A stretch of 64,000 nt of DNA from Fistularia commersonii. Taxonomy: Eukaryota; Chordata; Actinopteri; Syngnathiformes; Fistulariidae. The stretch is taken from contig JBBMNZ010000049.1 of the NCBI GenBank assembly GCA_037954325.1, forward strand, positions 248,001 to 312,000, read 5' to 3'. Below are positions 24,200 through 36,799 of the stretch, piece by piece. The translations under genes were made by a program, and so were the position numbers. The notes beneath the pieces are model-generated. The model ran no database searches, was not told the origin of the DNA, and worked only from the letters and a program-made list of their open reading frames with translations. Each line of letters starts with the position of its first letter. Within the stretch, counting starts at the first letter, position 1.

Positions 24200-25130
24200 T
24201 CCAGATATAAGTTCAAAAGATATTGCCATTCGATCAAAAAGTGCTTATGTCATCGAGTTGAAGCGTTTATGATTCGCAGTGGAATTAACTAATAAAAGAA
24301 TCAAGATTCTTTCTGCTGTCTATATATGTTGTTCAGGACATGATTCTGCACAATATATGTCAACTTCAGAATAATCCCATGACAGGTTCAAAAGTTATAG
24401 CCATTCGATCAAAAAGTGCTTATCTCACCGAGTCTAATCGTTTTTGATTCGGAGTGGAAAAAACTAATGAATTTCATCAAGCTGGTTTCTGACTTTTAAA
24501 TATGTTGTTTAGGACATGATTTTGCACAATATATGTCCCATTCAGTGAAATCCCATCAAAAGTTCAAAAGATATAGCCTTTCGTTCAAAAAGTGCTTATC
24601 TCAACAAATTCAAGTGTTTTTGATTCGGAGTGGAAATAACCAGTGAATGTCATCAAGCTTGTTTCCGCTGTTGAAATAAGTTGTTTAGGACATGATTCTG
24701 CACAATATATGTCAAATTCAGTGTAATCCCATCACCAGTTCAAAAGATATAGCCATTCGTTCAAAAAAGGCTTATCTAACCGAGTTGAAGCGTTTTTGAT
24801 TAGGAGTGGAAATAACTAATGAATTTCATCAAGCTGGTTTCTGCTGTTGAAATATGTTTTTTCGGACATGATTTTGCACAGTATTTATCAAATTTAGTGT
24901 AATCCAGACACAAGTTGAAAAGATATAGCCATTCGATCAAAAAGTGCTTATCTCACCGAGTTGAAGCGTTTATTATTCGCAGTGGAAATAACTAATGAAA
25001 GAATCAAGATGCTTTCTGTTGTCTATATATGTTGTTCAGGACATGATTCTGCACAATATATGTCAACTTCAGTATAATCCCATCACAGGTTCAAAAGATA
25101 TAGCCATTCCTTCAAAAAGTACTTAACTGA
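24200..25130 (+). repeat. Divergent AAAGAATCAAGAT monomers, two further copies
   Basis: The two monomers around 24,294 and 24,996 carry AAAGAATCAAGAT followed by TCTTTCTGCTGTC or GCTTTCTGTTGTC. They belong to the subtype at 8,983. The two copies are about 702 bp (four monomers) apart, so they are probably a local four-monomer duplication. The first is flanked on the right by the same TCTAATCG and CTGACTTTTAAATATG monomers as at 9.1-9.3 kb. Confidence 0.72.
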
Positions 25131-26739
25131 CCGAGTTGAGACGTTTCTGATGAGGAGTGGAAATAACTAATGAATTTCATCAAGCTGGTTTCTGCTCTTG
25201 AAATATGTTGTTTAGGACATGATTCTGCACAATAAATGTCATTTTCAGTGCACTCCAGCTACAAGTTCAAAAGATATAGCTATTCGATCCAAAAGAGCTT
25301 ATCTCACCGAGTTGAAGCGTTTTTGATTCGGAGTGGAAATAACTAATGAATTTCATCAAACTGGTTTCTGCTGTTGAAATATGTTTTTCAGGATATGATT
25401 CTGCACAATATATGTCAAATATACTGTAATCATATCACAGGTTCAAAAGATAAAGCCATTCGTTCAAAAACTGCTTATCTTATCGGGTTGAAGCGTTTTT
25501 GATTAGGAGTGGAAATAACTAATGGATTTAATCCAGCTGGTTTCTGCTGTTGAAATATGTTGTTTAGGACAAGATTCTGTACTACACATGTCAAATTCAG
25601 TGTAATCCAGCGACAAGATCAAAAGATATAGCCATTCGTGCAAAAAGTGCTTATCTCACCGAGTTGAAGCGTTTTTGATTAGGAGTGGAAATAACTAATG
25701 AATTTCATCAAGCTGGTTTCTGCTGTTGAAATATGTTGTTTAGGATATGATTCTGCACAATATATGTCAAAGTCAGTGTGATCCCATTACAGGTTAAAAG
25801 GATATAGCCATTCATTCAAAAAAGACTTATCTCACCGAGTTGAAGCGTTTTTGATTAGGAGTAGAAATAACTTTTGAATTTCATCAAGCTGGTTTCTGCT
25901 GTTGAAATATGTTGTTTTTGACATGATTCTGCACAATATATGTCAAATTCAGTGAAATCCCATTACAGGTTCAAAGGATATAGCCATTCGTCCAAAAAGT
26001 ACTTACGTCACCAAGTTTAAGAGTTTTTGATTAGTATTGGAAATAACCAATGAATTTCGTCAAGGTGGTTTCTGCTGTTGAAATATGTTTTTAGGTCAAG
26101 ATTCTGCACAAAATATGTCATATTCAGAGATATCCCATCAAAAGTCCAAAAGATATAGCCATTCGTTCAAAAAGTGCTAAACTCACCGAGTTGAGACGTT
26201 TCTGATTAGGAGTGGAAATAACTAATGAATTTCATCAAGCTGGTTTCTGCTGTTGAAATATGTTGTTTAGGACATGATTCTGCACAATATATTTCAAATT
26301 CTTGTGAGCCCATTACAGGTTGAAAGGATATAGCCATTCGTTCAAAACGTTCTTATGAGACCGAGTTGAAGCGTTTTTGATTAGGAGTGCAAATAGCTAA
26401 TGAATTTCATCAAACTGGTTCCTGCTGTTGAAATATGTTGTTTAGGACAAGATTCTGCACAAAATATGTAAAAATTCAGTATAATCAAGCGACAAGTTCA
26501 AAAGATATAGCCATTCGATCAAAAAGTGCTTATCTCACCGAGTTGAAGCATTTTTGATTCGGAGTAGAAATAACTAATGAATTTCATCAAGCTGGTTTCT
26601 GCTGTTGAAATATGTTTTTTAGGACATGATTCTGCAGAAAATATTTAAAATTCAGTGTAATCCAGCGACAATATCAAAAGATATAGCCATTCGTGCAAAT
26701 AATGCTTATCTCACCGAGTTGAAGCGTTTTTGTTTATGA

Positions 26740-28920
26740 GTGGAAATAATTATTGAATTTCATCAAGCTGGTTTCTGCTGTTGAAATATGTTTTTTTGGA
26801 TATGATTTTGCACAATATATGTCAAATTCAGTGTGATCCCATTACAGGTTCAAAGGATATAGCCATTCTTTCAAAAAGTACTTATCTCACCGAGTTGAAG
26901 CGTTTTTGATTAGGAGTGCAAATAACTTTTGAATTTCATCACGCTGGTTTTTGCTGTTGAAATATGTTGTTTAGGACATGATTCTGCACAATATATGTCA
27001 AATTCAGTGTAATCCCTTAGTAGGTTAAAAAGATATCGCCATTCGTTCAAAAAGTACTTATCTCACCGAGTTGAAGCGTTTTTGATTCGGACTGGAAATA
27101 ACTAATGAATTTCATCAAGCTGGTATCTGCTCTTGAAATATGTTGTTTAGGACATGATTCTGGACAATATATGTCAAATTCAGTGTAATCCCTTCACAAG
27201 TTCAAAAGATATAGCCATTCGTTCAAAAAGTACTTATCTCACCGAGTTGAAGCGTTTTTGATTAGGAGTGGAAATAACTTTTGAATTTCATCAAGCTGGT
27301 TTCTGCTGTTGAAATATGTTGTTTAGGACATGATTCTACACAATATATGTCAAATTCAGTGAAATCCCATTACAGGTTCAAAGGATATAGCCATTCGTCC
27401 AAAAAGTACTTATGTCACCAAGTAAAAGAGTTTTTGATTAGTATTGGAAATAACCAATTAATTTCGTCAAGGTGGTTTCTGCTGTTGAAATATGTTGTTA
27501 GGTCAAGATTCTGCACAATATATGTCATATTCAGAGATATCCCATCAAAAGTCCAAAAGATATAGCCATCGTTCAAAAAGTGCTTAACTCACCGAGTTGA
27601 GACGTTTCTGATTAGGAGTGGAAATAACTAATGAATTTCATCACGCTGGTTTCTGCTGTTGAAATATATTGTTTAGGACATGATTTTGCACAATATATGT
27701 CAACTTCAGTGTAATCCCTTTATAGGTTAAAAAGATATCGCCAATCGTTCAAAAAGTACTTATCTCACCGAGTTGAAGCGTTTTTGATTAGGAGTGGAAA
27801 AAACTTTTGAATTTCATCACGCTGGTTTCTGCTGTTGAAAAATGTTGTTTAGGACATGATTCAGCACAATATATGTCAAATTCAGTATAATCCCTTCATA
27901 GGTTCAAAATATATCGCCATTCGTTCAAAAAGTACTTATCTCACCGAGTTGAAGCGTTTTTGGATTCGGAGTGGAAATAATCAATGAATTTCATCAAGCT
28001 GGTTTCTGCTGTTGAAATATGTTTTTTAGGATATGATTCTGCACAATATATGTCAAATTCAGTGTAATCACATCACAGGTTCAAAAGATATAGCCATTCG
28101 TTCAAAAACTGCTTATCTTATCGGGTTGAAGCGTTTTTGATTAGGAGTGGAAATAACTTATGGATTTAATCAAGCTGGTTTCTGCTGTTGAAATATGTTG
28201 TTAAGGACATGATTCTGCACAACACATGTCAAATTCTTTGTAATCCAGCGACAAGATCAAAATATATAGCCATTCGTGCAAAAAGTGCTTATCTCACCGA
28301 GTTGAAGCAATTTTGATTAGGAGTGGCAATAACTAATGAATTTTATCAAGTAGATTTCTACTGTTGAAATATGTTGTTTAGGACATGATTCTGCACAATA
28401 TATGTCAAATTCAGTGTAATCCCTTCACAAGTTCAAAAGATATAGCCATTTTTTCAAAAAGTGCTTATCTCACCAAGTTAATGCGTTTTTGATTAGGAGT
28501 GGAAATAACTAATGAATTTCATCAAGCTGGTTTCTGCTGTTGAAATATGTTGTTTGGGATATGATTCTGCACAATATATGTCAAAGTCAGTGTGATCCCT
28601 TCACATGTTCAAAAGATATAGCCATTCGTTCAAAAAGGACTTATCTTACCGATTTGAAGCGTTTTTGATTAGGAGTGGAAATAACTAATGAATTTCATCA
28701 AGCTGGTTACTGCTGTTGAAATATGTTGTTTAGGATATGATTATGCACAATATATGTCAAAGTCAGTGTGTTCCCATTACAGGTTCATAGGATATAGCTA
28801 TTCGTTCAAAAAGTACTTATCTCACCGAGTTGAAGCGTTTTTGATTCGGAGTGGAAATAACTAATGAATTTCATCAAGCTGGTTTCTGCTGTTGAAATAT
28901 GTTGTTTAGGACATGATTCT
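26740..28920 (+). repeat. ~2-kb segmental duplication, right copy (partner 6.68-8.69 kb)
   Basis: This matches the left copy monomer for monomer at an offset of 20,058, rising to about 20,235 after one extra monomer (about 27,785-27,960, TTCATCACGCTGG with GTTGAAAAATG). The extra monomer resembles the one at about 23,930-24,105, so it may have been brought in by exchange. The M1-M4 module lies at about 27,627-28,500. The chance 94-codon frame at 27,281-27,565 differs from the one at 7,222-7,506 by a single residue, which simply reflects this duplication. Confidence 0.85.
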
Positions 28921-29064
28921 GCACAATATATGTCAAATTCAGTGTAATCCCTTCATAGGTTCAAAAGATATCGCCATTCGTTCAAAAAGTGCTTAACTCA
29001 CCGAGTTGAGACGTTTCTGATTAGGAGTGGAAATAACTAATGAATTTCATCAAGCTGGTGTCTG

Positions 29065-30360
29065 CTGTTGAAATATGTTGTTTAGGACTTGATTCTGCAC
29101 AATATATTTCAAATTCAGTGTAATCCCAACAGTGGTTAAAAAGATAGAGCCATTCGTTCAAAGAATGCTTATCGCACCGAGTTGAAGCGTTTTTGATTAG
29201 GAGAGGAAATAACTATTGAATTTCACCAACCCTGTTTCTGCTGTTGATAGATGTTGGATAGGACATGATTCTGTACAATATATGTCAAATTCAGTGTAAT
29301 CCTGCGACAAGATCAAAAAATATAGCCATTCGTGCAAAAACTGCTTATATCACCGAGTTGAAGCGTTTTTGAGTTGGAGTGGAAATAACTAATGAATATC
29401 AACATGCTGGTTTTTGCTGTTGATATATGTTGTATAGGACATGATTCTGCACAATATATGTCAAATTCAGTGTAATCCAACTATAAGTTCAAAAGATATA
29501 GCCATAAGGTCAAAAAGTTCTTATCTCACTGAGTTGATGCGTTTTTGATTTTGAGTGGAAATGACTAATGAATTTCATCAAGCTGGTTTCTGCTGTTTAA
29601 ATATGTTGTTTAGGACATGATTCTGCAAAATATATTTCAAATTCAGTGCAATCCCATCACATGTTCAAAAGATATAGCCATGCATTCAAAAAGTGCTTAT
29701 CTCACCGAGTTGAAGCGTTTTTGATTAAGAGAGGAAATAACTATTGAAATTCACCAAGCCTATTTCTGCTGTTGATAGATGTTGTTTAGGACATGATTCT
29801 GCACAATATATGTCAAATTCAGTGTAATTCAGCTATAAGTTCAAAAGATGAAGCCAAAAGGTCAAAAAGTTCTTATCTCACTGAGTTGAAGCGTTTTTGA
29901 TTTTGAGTGGAAATGACTCATGAATTTCATCAAGCTGGTTTCTGCTGTTGAAATGTGTTATTTAGGACATGATTCTGCACAATTAATGTCAAATTCAGTG
30001 TATTCCAGCTACAAGTTAAAAAGATATAGCCATAAGGTCAAAAAGTGCTAATCTTACCGAGTTAAATCGTTTTTTAGTTGGAGTGGAAATAACTCATGAA
30101 TTTCATCAAGCTGGTTTCGGATGGTGATATATGTTGTTTAGAACATGATTCTGCACAATATATGTCAAATTCAGTGTCATCACATCACAGGTTCAAAAGA
30201 TATAGCCATTCGTTCAAAAAGTGCTTCCCTCACCGAGTTGAAGCGTTTTTGATTAGGAGTGGAAATAACGAATGGATTTCATCAAGCTGGTTACTGCCGT
30301 TGAAATATGTTTTATAGAACATGATTCTGCACAATTAATGTCAAATTCAGTGTAATCCAG
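29065..30360 (+). repeat. Copy of 11.12-12.24 kb at the A/B switch
   Basis: The first B-type sequence after A block 2 is a copy of 11,117-12,240, beginning inside a monomer at AGGACTTGATTCTGC. Upstream the monomer is A-type (TTCATCAAGCTGGTGTC, TTGAAATATG). In the copy at 11.1 kb the same monomer begins TTTTTGCCATTGAACTATG. The exchange point thus lies between about 29,060 and 29,085. One extra monomer is at about 29,765-29,940 (GTGTAATTCAGCTATAAG, GATGAAGCC). Confidence 0.82.
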
Positions 30361-33300
30361 CTACAACTTCAAAAGATATAGCCATAAGGTTAAAAAGTGC
30401 TTATCTTCCCGAGGTTAAATCTTTTTTGAGTTGGAGTGGAAATAACTAATGAATTTCATCATGCTGGTTTCTGCTGTTCACATATGTTGTTTAGGATATG
30501 ATTCTGCACAATATATGTCAAATTCAGTGTAATCCAGCGACAAGATCAAAAGATATAGCCATTTGTTCAAAAAGTGCTTCTCTCACCGAGTTGAAGCATT
30601 TTTGATTAGGACTGGAAATAACTAATGGATTTCATCAAGCTGGTTTTTTCCGTTGAATTACGTTGTTCAGAACATGATTTTGCACAAAATATGTCAAATT
30701 CAGTGTAATCCAGCAACAAGATCAAAAGATATAGCCATTCGTGCAAAAAGTGCTTATCTCACCGAGTTGAAGCGTTTTTGATTAGGAGTGGAAATAACTT
30801 ATGGATTTCATCAATATGGTTTCTACTCTTGAAAAATGTTGTTTAGGACATGATTTTGCACAATATTTTTCAAATTTAGTGTAATCACATCATAGATTCA
30901 AAAGATATAGCCATTTGTTCAAAAAGTGCTTATCTTATCGGGTTAAAGCATTTTTGAATAAGAGTGGAAAAATCTAATGAATTTCACTAACCTGGTTTCT
31001 GCTGTTGATATATGTTGTTTAGGACATGATTTTGCACAATATATGTCAAATTCAGTGTAATCCCATCACAGGTTCAAATGATAAAGCCATTCGTTCAAAA
31101 AGTGCTTATCTCACCGAGGTTAAGCGTTTTTCATTAAGAGAGGATATAACTAATGAATTTCATCAAGCCTGTTTCTGCTGTTGATAGATGTTGTATAGGA
31201 CATGATTCTGCACAATATATATCAAATTCAGTGTAATCCAGCGACTAGATCAAAAGATATAGCCATTCGTTCAAAAACTGCTTATCTCACAGAGTTGAAG
31301 CGTTTTTGAGTTGGACTGGAAATGACTAATGAATTTCATCAAGCTGCTTTTTGCTGTTGAAATTTGTTGTTTAGGACATGATTCTGCACTATATATGTCA
31401 AATTCAGTGTAATCCAGCTACAAGTTCATAAGATATAGACTTAAGGTCAAAAAGTACTTATCTTACCGAGTTAAATCGTTGTTGATTTGGAGTGGAAATA
31501 ACTCATGAATTTCATCCAGCTGGTTTCTGCTGTTGATATATGTTGTTTAGGACATGATTAAGCACAATATCTGTCAAATTTAGTGTAATCACATCACAGG
31601 TTCAAAAATTATAGCCATTCGTTCAAAAAGTGCTTATCTGATCGGGTTGAAGCGTTTTTGATTAGGAGTAGAAATAACTAATGGATTTCATCAAGCTGTT
31701 TTTTTTCCGTTGAATTATGTTGTTTAGAACATGATTTTGCACAAAATATGTCAAATTCAGTGTAATCCAGCGACAAAAGATATAGCCATTCGTGCAAAAA
31801 GTGCTTATCTCACCGAGTTGAAGCGTTTTAGATTAGGAGTGGAAATAACTTATGGATTTCATCAAGTTGGTTTCTACTCTTGAAATATGTTGTTTAGGAC
31901 ATGATTCTGCACAATATTTTACACATTTAGTGTAATCATATCATAGGTTCAAAAGATATAGCCATTCGTTCAAAAAGTGCTTATCTTATCGGGTTGAAGC
32001 GTTTTCGATTAAGAGTGGAAATAACTAATGAATTTCACCAAGTTGGTTTTTGCTGTTGATATATGTTGTTTAGGACATGATTCTGCACAATATATGTCAA
32101 ATTCAGTGTAATCCAGCGACAAGTTCAAAAGATAAAGCCATAATATTAAAAACTGCTTATCGTATCGAATTAAATCGTTTTTGAGTTGGAGTGGAAATAA
32201 CTCATGAATTTCATCATGCTTGTTTCTGCTGTTGATATATGTTGTTTAGGACATGATTCTGCACAATATATGTCAAATTAAGTGTAATCCAGATACAAGA
32301 TCAAAAGATATAGCCATAAGGTCAAAAAGTGCTTATCTTACCCAGGTTAAATCTTTTTAGAGTTAGAGTGGAAATAACTAATGAATTTCATCATTCTGGT
32401 TTTTGCTATTGATATATGTTGTTTAGGACATGATTCTGCAAAATATATGTCAAATTTAGTGCAATCACATGACCGGTTTAAAAGATATCGCCATTCGTTC
32501 AAAAAGTGCTTATCTTATCGGGTTAAAGCATTTTTGAATAAGAGTGGAAAAAACTAATGAATTTCACTAACCTGGTTTCTGCTGTTGATATATGTTGTTT
32601 AGGACATGATTTTGGACAATATATGTCAAATTCAGTGTAATCCCATCACAGGTTCAAATTATATAGCCATTCGTTCAAAAAGTGCTTATCGCACCGGGTT
32701 GAAGCGTTTTTGATTAAGAGAGGAAATAACTATTGAATTTCACCAAGCCTGTTTCTGCTGTTCATAGATGTTGTATAGGACATGATTCTGCAAAATATAT
32801 GTCAAATTTAGTGTAATCCAGCTACAACTTCAAAAGATATAGCCATAAGGTTAAAAAGTGCTTATCTTCCCGAGGTTAAATCTTTTTTGAGTTGGAGTGG
32901 AAATAACTAATGAATTTCATCATGCTGGTTTCTGCTGTTAACATATGTTGTTTAGGATATGATTCTGCACAATATATGTCAAATTCAGTGTAATCCAGCG
33001 ACAAGATCAAAAGATATAGCCATTCGTTCAAAAAGTGCTTATCGCACCGGGTTGAAGCGTTTTTGATTAAGAGAGGAAATAACTATTGAATTTCACCAAG
33101 CCTGTTTCTGCTGTTCATAGATGTTGTATAGGACATGATTCTGCAAAATATATGTCAAATTTAGTGTAATCCAGCTACAACTTCAAAAGATATAGCCATA
33201 AGGTTAAAAAGTGCTTATCTTCCCGAGGTTAAATCTTTTTTGAGTTGGAGTGGAAATAACTAATGAATTTCATCATGCTGGTTTCTGCTGTTCACATATG

Positions 33301-35018
33301 TTGTTTAGGATATGATTCTGCACAATATATGTCAAATTCAATGTAATCCAGCGACAAGATCAAAAGATATAGCCATTTGTTCAAAAAGTGCTTCTCTCAC
33401 CGAGTTGAAGCATTTTTGATTAGGACTGGAAATAACTAATGGATTTCATCCAGCTGGTTTTTTCCGTTGAATTACGTTGTTCAGAACATGATTTTGCACA
33501 AAATATGTCAAATTCAGTGTAATCCAGCAACAAGATCAAAAGATATAGCCATTCGTGCAAAAAGTGCTTATCTCACCGAGTTGAAGCGTTTTTGATTAGG
33601 AGTGGAAATAACTTATGGATTTCATCAAGTTGGTTTCTACTCTTGAAATATGTTGTTTAGGACATGATTTTGCACAATATTTTTCAAATTTAGTGTAATC
33701 ACATCATAGGTTCAAAAGATATAGCCATTCGTTCAAAAAGTGCTTATCTTATCGGGTTAAAGCATTTTTGAATAAGAGTGGAAAAATCTAATGAATTTCA
33801 CTAACCTGGTTTCTGCTGTTGATATATGTTGTTTAGGACATGATTTTGCACAATATATGTCAAATTCAGTGTAATCCCATCACAGGTTCAAATGATAAAG
33901 CCATTCGTTCAAAAAGTGCTTATCTCACCGAGGTTAAGCGTTTTTCATTAAGAGAGGATATAACTAATGAATTTCATCAAGCCTGTTTCTGCTGTTGATA
34001 GATGTTGTATAGGACATGATTCTGCACAATATATATCAAATTCAGTGTAATCCAGCGACTAGATCAAAAGATATAGCCATTCGTTCAAAAACTGCTTATC
34101 TCACAGAGTTGAAGCGTTTTTGAGTTGGACAGGAAATGACTAATGAATTTCATCAAGCTGCTTTTTGCTGTTGAAATTTGTTGTTTAGGACATGATTCTG
34201 CACTATATATGTCAAATTCAGTGTAATCCAGCTACAAGTTCATAAGATATAGCCTTAAGGTCAAAAAGTACTTATCTTACCGAGTTAAGTCGTTGTTGAT
34301 TTGGAGTGGAAATAACTCATGAATTTCATCCAGCTGGTTTCTGCTGTTGATATATGTTGTTTAGGACATGATTAAGCACAATATCTGTCAAATTTAGTGT
34401 AATCACATCACAGGTTCAAAAATTATAGCCATTCGTTCAAAAAGTGCTTATCTGATCGGGTTGAAGCGTTTTTGATTAGGAGTAGAAATAACTAATGGAT
34501 TTCATCAAGCTGTTTTTTTTCCGTTGAATTATGTTGTTTAGAACATGATTTTGCACAAAATATGTCAAATTCAGTGTAATCCAGCGACAAAAGATATAGC
34601 CATTCGTGCAAAAAGTGCTTATCTCACCGAGTTGAAGCGTTTTTGATTAGGAGTGGAAATAACTTATGGATTTCATCAAGTTGGTTTCTACTCTTGAAAT
34701 ATGTTGTTTAGGACATGATTCTGCACAATATTTTACACATTTAGTGTAATCACATCATAGGTTCAAAAGATATAGCCATTCGTTCAAAAAGTGCTTATCT
34801 TATCGGGTTGAAGCGTTTTCGATTAAGAGTGGAAATAACTAATGAATTTCACCAAGTTGGTTTTTGCTGTTGATATATGTTGTTTGGGACATGATTCTGC
34901 ACAATATATGTCAAATTCAGTGTAATCCAGCGACAAGTTCAAAAGATATAGCCATAATATCAAAAACTGCTTATCTTATCGAATTAAATCGTTTTTGAGT
35001 TGGAGTGGAAATAACTCA
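30361..35018 (+). repeat. Sixteen-monomer repeat offset (2,814 bp), two copies
   Basis: The run from AGCTACAACTTC at about 30,361 is repeated from about 33,176. Matching points are ACTGGAAATAACTAATGG at 30,611 and 33,425, GCGACTAGAT at 31,241 and 34,055, and the 6-bp-deleted GCGACAAAAGATAT at 31,770 and 34,584. All give an offset of 2,814 bp (16 x 176 less 2). The first copy ends about 32,200 and the second about 35,018, where the four-monomer tandem takes over. Differences are few, for example TTCATCCAGC against TTCATCAAGC at 33,447. Confidence 0.87.
32800..33330 (+). repeat. Dimer tandem duplication (355 bp)
   Basis: AGCTACAACTTCAAAAG followed by CCATAAGGTTAAAAAGTGC and CTTCCCGAGG appears at 32,821 and again at 33,176, two monomers apart. 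The intervening GTTCATAGATGTTGTATAGG monomer is also shared (about 32,760 and 33,113). The dimer sits at the start of the second copy of the 16-mer. This suggests that the crossover producing the larger duplication used this point. Confidence 0.8.
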
Positions 35019-35740
35019 TGAATTTCATCATGCTGGTTTCTGCTGTTGATATATGTTGTTTAGGACATGATTAAGCACAATATCTGTCAAATTTAGTGTA
35101 ATCACATCACAGGTTCAAAAATTATAGCCATTCGTTCAAAAAGTGCTTATCTGATCGGGTTGAAGCGTTTTTGATTAGGAGTAGAAATAACTAATGGATT
35201 TCATCAAGCTGTTTTTTTTCCGTTGAATTATGTTGTTTAGAACATGATTTTGCACAAAATATGTCAAATTCAGTGTAATCCAGCGACAAAAGATATAGCC
35301 ATTCGTGCAAAAAGTGCTTATCTCACCGAGTTGAAGCGTTTTTGATTAGGAGTGGAAATAACTTATGGATTTCATCAAGTTGGTTTCTACTCTTGAAATA
35401 TGTTGTTTAGGACATGATTCTGCACAATATTTTACACATTTAGTGTAATCACATCATAGGTTCAAAAGATATAGCCATTCGTTCAAAAAGTGCTTATCTT
35501 ATCGGGTTGAAGCGTTTTCGATTAAGAGTGGAAATAACTAATGAATTTCACCAAGTTGGTTTTTGCTGTTGATATATGTTGTTTGGGACATGATTCTGCA
35601 CAATATATGTCAAATTCAGTGTAATCCAGCGACAAGTTCAAAAGATATAGCCATAATATCAAAAACTGCTTATCTTATCGAATTAAATCGTTTTTGAGTT
35701 GGAGTGGAAATAACTCATGAATTTCATCATGCTGGTTTCT
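34340..35740 (+). repeat. Four-monomer tandem (about 699 bp x 2) with a 6-bp deletion marker
   Basis: Two successive copies contain, in order, GATTAAGCACAATATCTGTC, TGTTTTTTTTCCGTTG, the shortened GCGACAAAAGATAT (normal form GCGACAAGATCAAAAGATAT, six bases lost) and ACACATTTAGTG. The deletion marker is at 34,584 and 35,283, an offset of 699 bp, equal to 4 x 176 less 5. An older copy of the same four monomers is at 31.53-32.2 kb (marker at 31,770). The tandem copies look almost identical by eye. Confidence 0.87.
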
Positions 35741-35869
35741 GCTGTTGATATATGTTGTTTAGGACATGATTCTACACAATATATGTCAAATTCAGTGTAA
35801 TCCAGATACAAGTTCAAAAGATATAGCCATAAGATCAAAAACTGCTTATCTTATCGAATTAAATCGTTT

Positions 35870-36640
35870 TTGAGTTGGAGTGGAAATAACTCATGAATTT
35901 CATCATGCTTGTTTCTGCTGTTGATATATGTTGTTTAGGACATGATTCTGCACAATATATGTCAAATTAAGTGTAATCCAGATACAAGCTCAAAAGATAT
36001 AGCCATAAGGTCAAAAAGTGCTTATCTTACCCAGGTTAAATCTTTTTAGAGTTAGAGTGGAAATAACTAATGAATTTCATCATTCTGGTTTTTGCTATTG
36101 ATATATGTTGTTTAGGACATGATTCTGCAAAATATATGTCAAATTTAGAGCAATCACATGACCGGTTTAAAAGATATCGCCATTCGTTCAAAAAGTGCTT
36201 ATCTTATCGGGTTAAAGCATTTTTGAATAAGAGTGGAAAAAACTAATGAATTTCACTAACCTGGTTTCTGCTGTTGATATATGTTGTTTAGGACATGATT
36301 TTGGACAATATATGTCAAATTCAGTGTAATCCCATCACAGGTTCAAATTATATAGCCATTCGTTCAAAAAGTGCTTATCTCACCGAGGTTAAGCGTTTTT
36401 GATTAAGAGAGGAAATAACTAATGAATTTCATCAAGCCTGTTTCTGCTGTTTATAGATGTTGTATAGGACATGATTCTGCACAATATATATCAAATTCAG
36501 TGTAATCCAGCGACTAGATCAAAAGATATAGCCATTCGTTCAAAAACTGCTTATCTCACAGAGTTGAAGCGTTTTTGAGTTGGAGTGGAAATGACTAATG
36601 AATTTCGTCAAGCTGCTTTTTGCTGTTGAAATTTGTTGTT
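35870..36640 (+). repeat. Copy of 13.36-14.13 kb
   Basis: This repeats 13,360-14,130 at a constant offset of 22,512 bp and also resembles 32,200-32,690 (TTCTGGTTTTTGC at 36,083, 32,394 and 13,571). Shared private states are GCTATTGATATATG, TTTAAAAGATATCGCC, ACTAACCTGG and GCGACTAGATC. After about 36,640 it diverges from the 14.1-kb sequence and joins a CATAATATC monomer. Confidence 0.8.
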
Positions 36641-36799
36641 TAGGACATGATTCTGCACAATATATGTCAAATTCAGTGTAATCCAGCGACAAGTTCAAAA
36701 GATATAGCCATAATATCAAAAACTGCTTATCTTATCGAATTAAATCGTTTTTGAGTTGGAGTGGAAATAACTCATGAATTTCATCATGCTGGTTTCTGC

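Larger units (their letters stand above)
16804..29065 (+). repeat. A-type satellite block 2
   Basis: About 70 A-flavoured monomers fill this block, apart from the short B-type insertion at 17,118-17,331 created by the junction duplication. I saw no TTGATATATG or TTGATAGATG monomer in the rest. The block contains M1-M4 modules at 17.8 and 27.6 kb, an 11-monomer repeat offset at 20.4/22.4 kb and the 20-kb-offset copy of 6.7-8.7 kb. It ends where GGACTTGATTCTGC and CCCAACAGTGG of the B-type run start (about 29,065-29,090). No gene or transposon was found. Confidence 0.88.

Noticed and set aside
30096..30317. 73-codon plus-strand frame
   Set aside because: It starts at the ATGAATTTCATCAAGCTGG of an ordinary monomer and runs into the next. 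Most monomers have stops in this frame, and 176 is not a multiple of three, so the frame cannot continue through the array.
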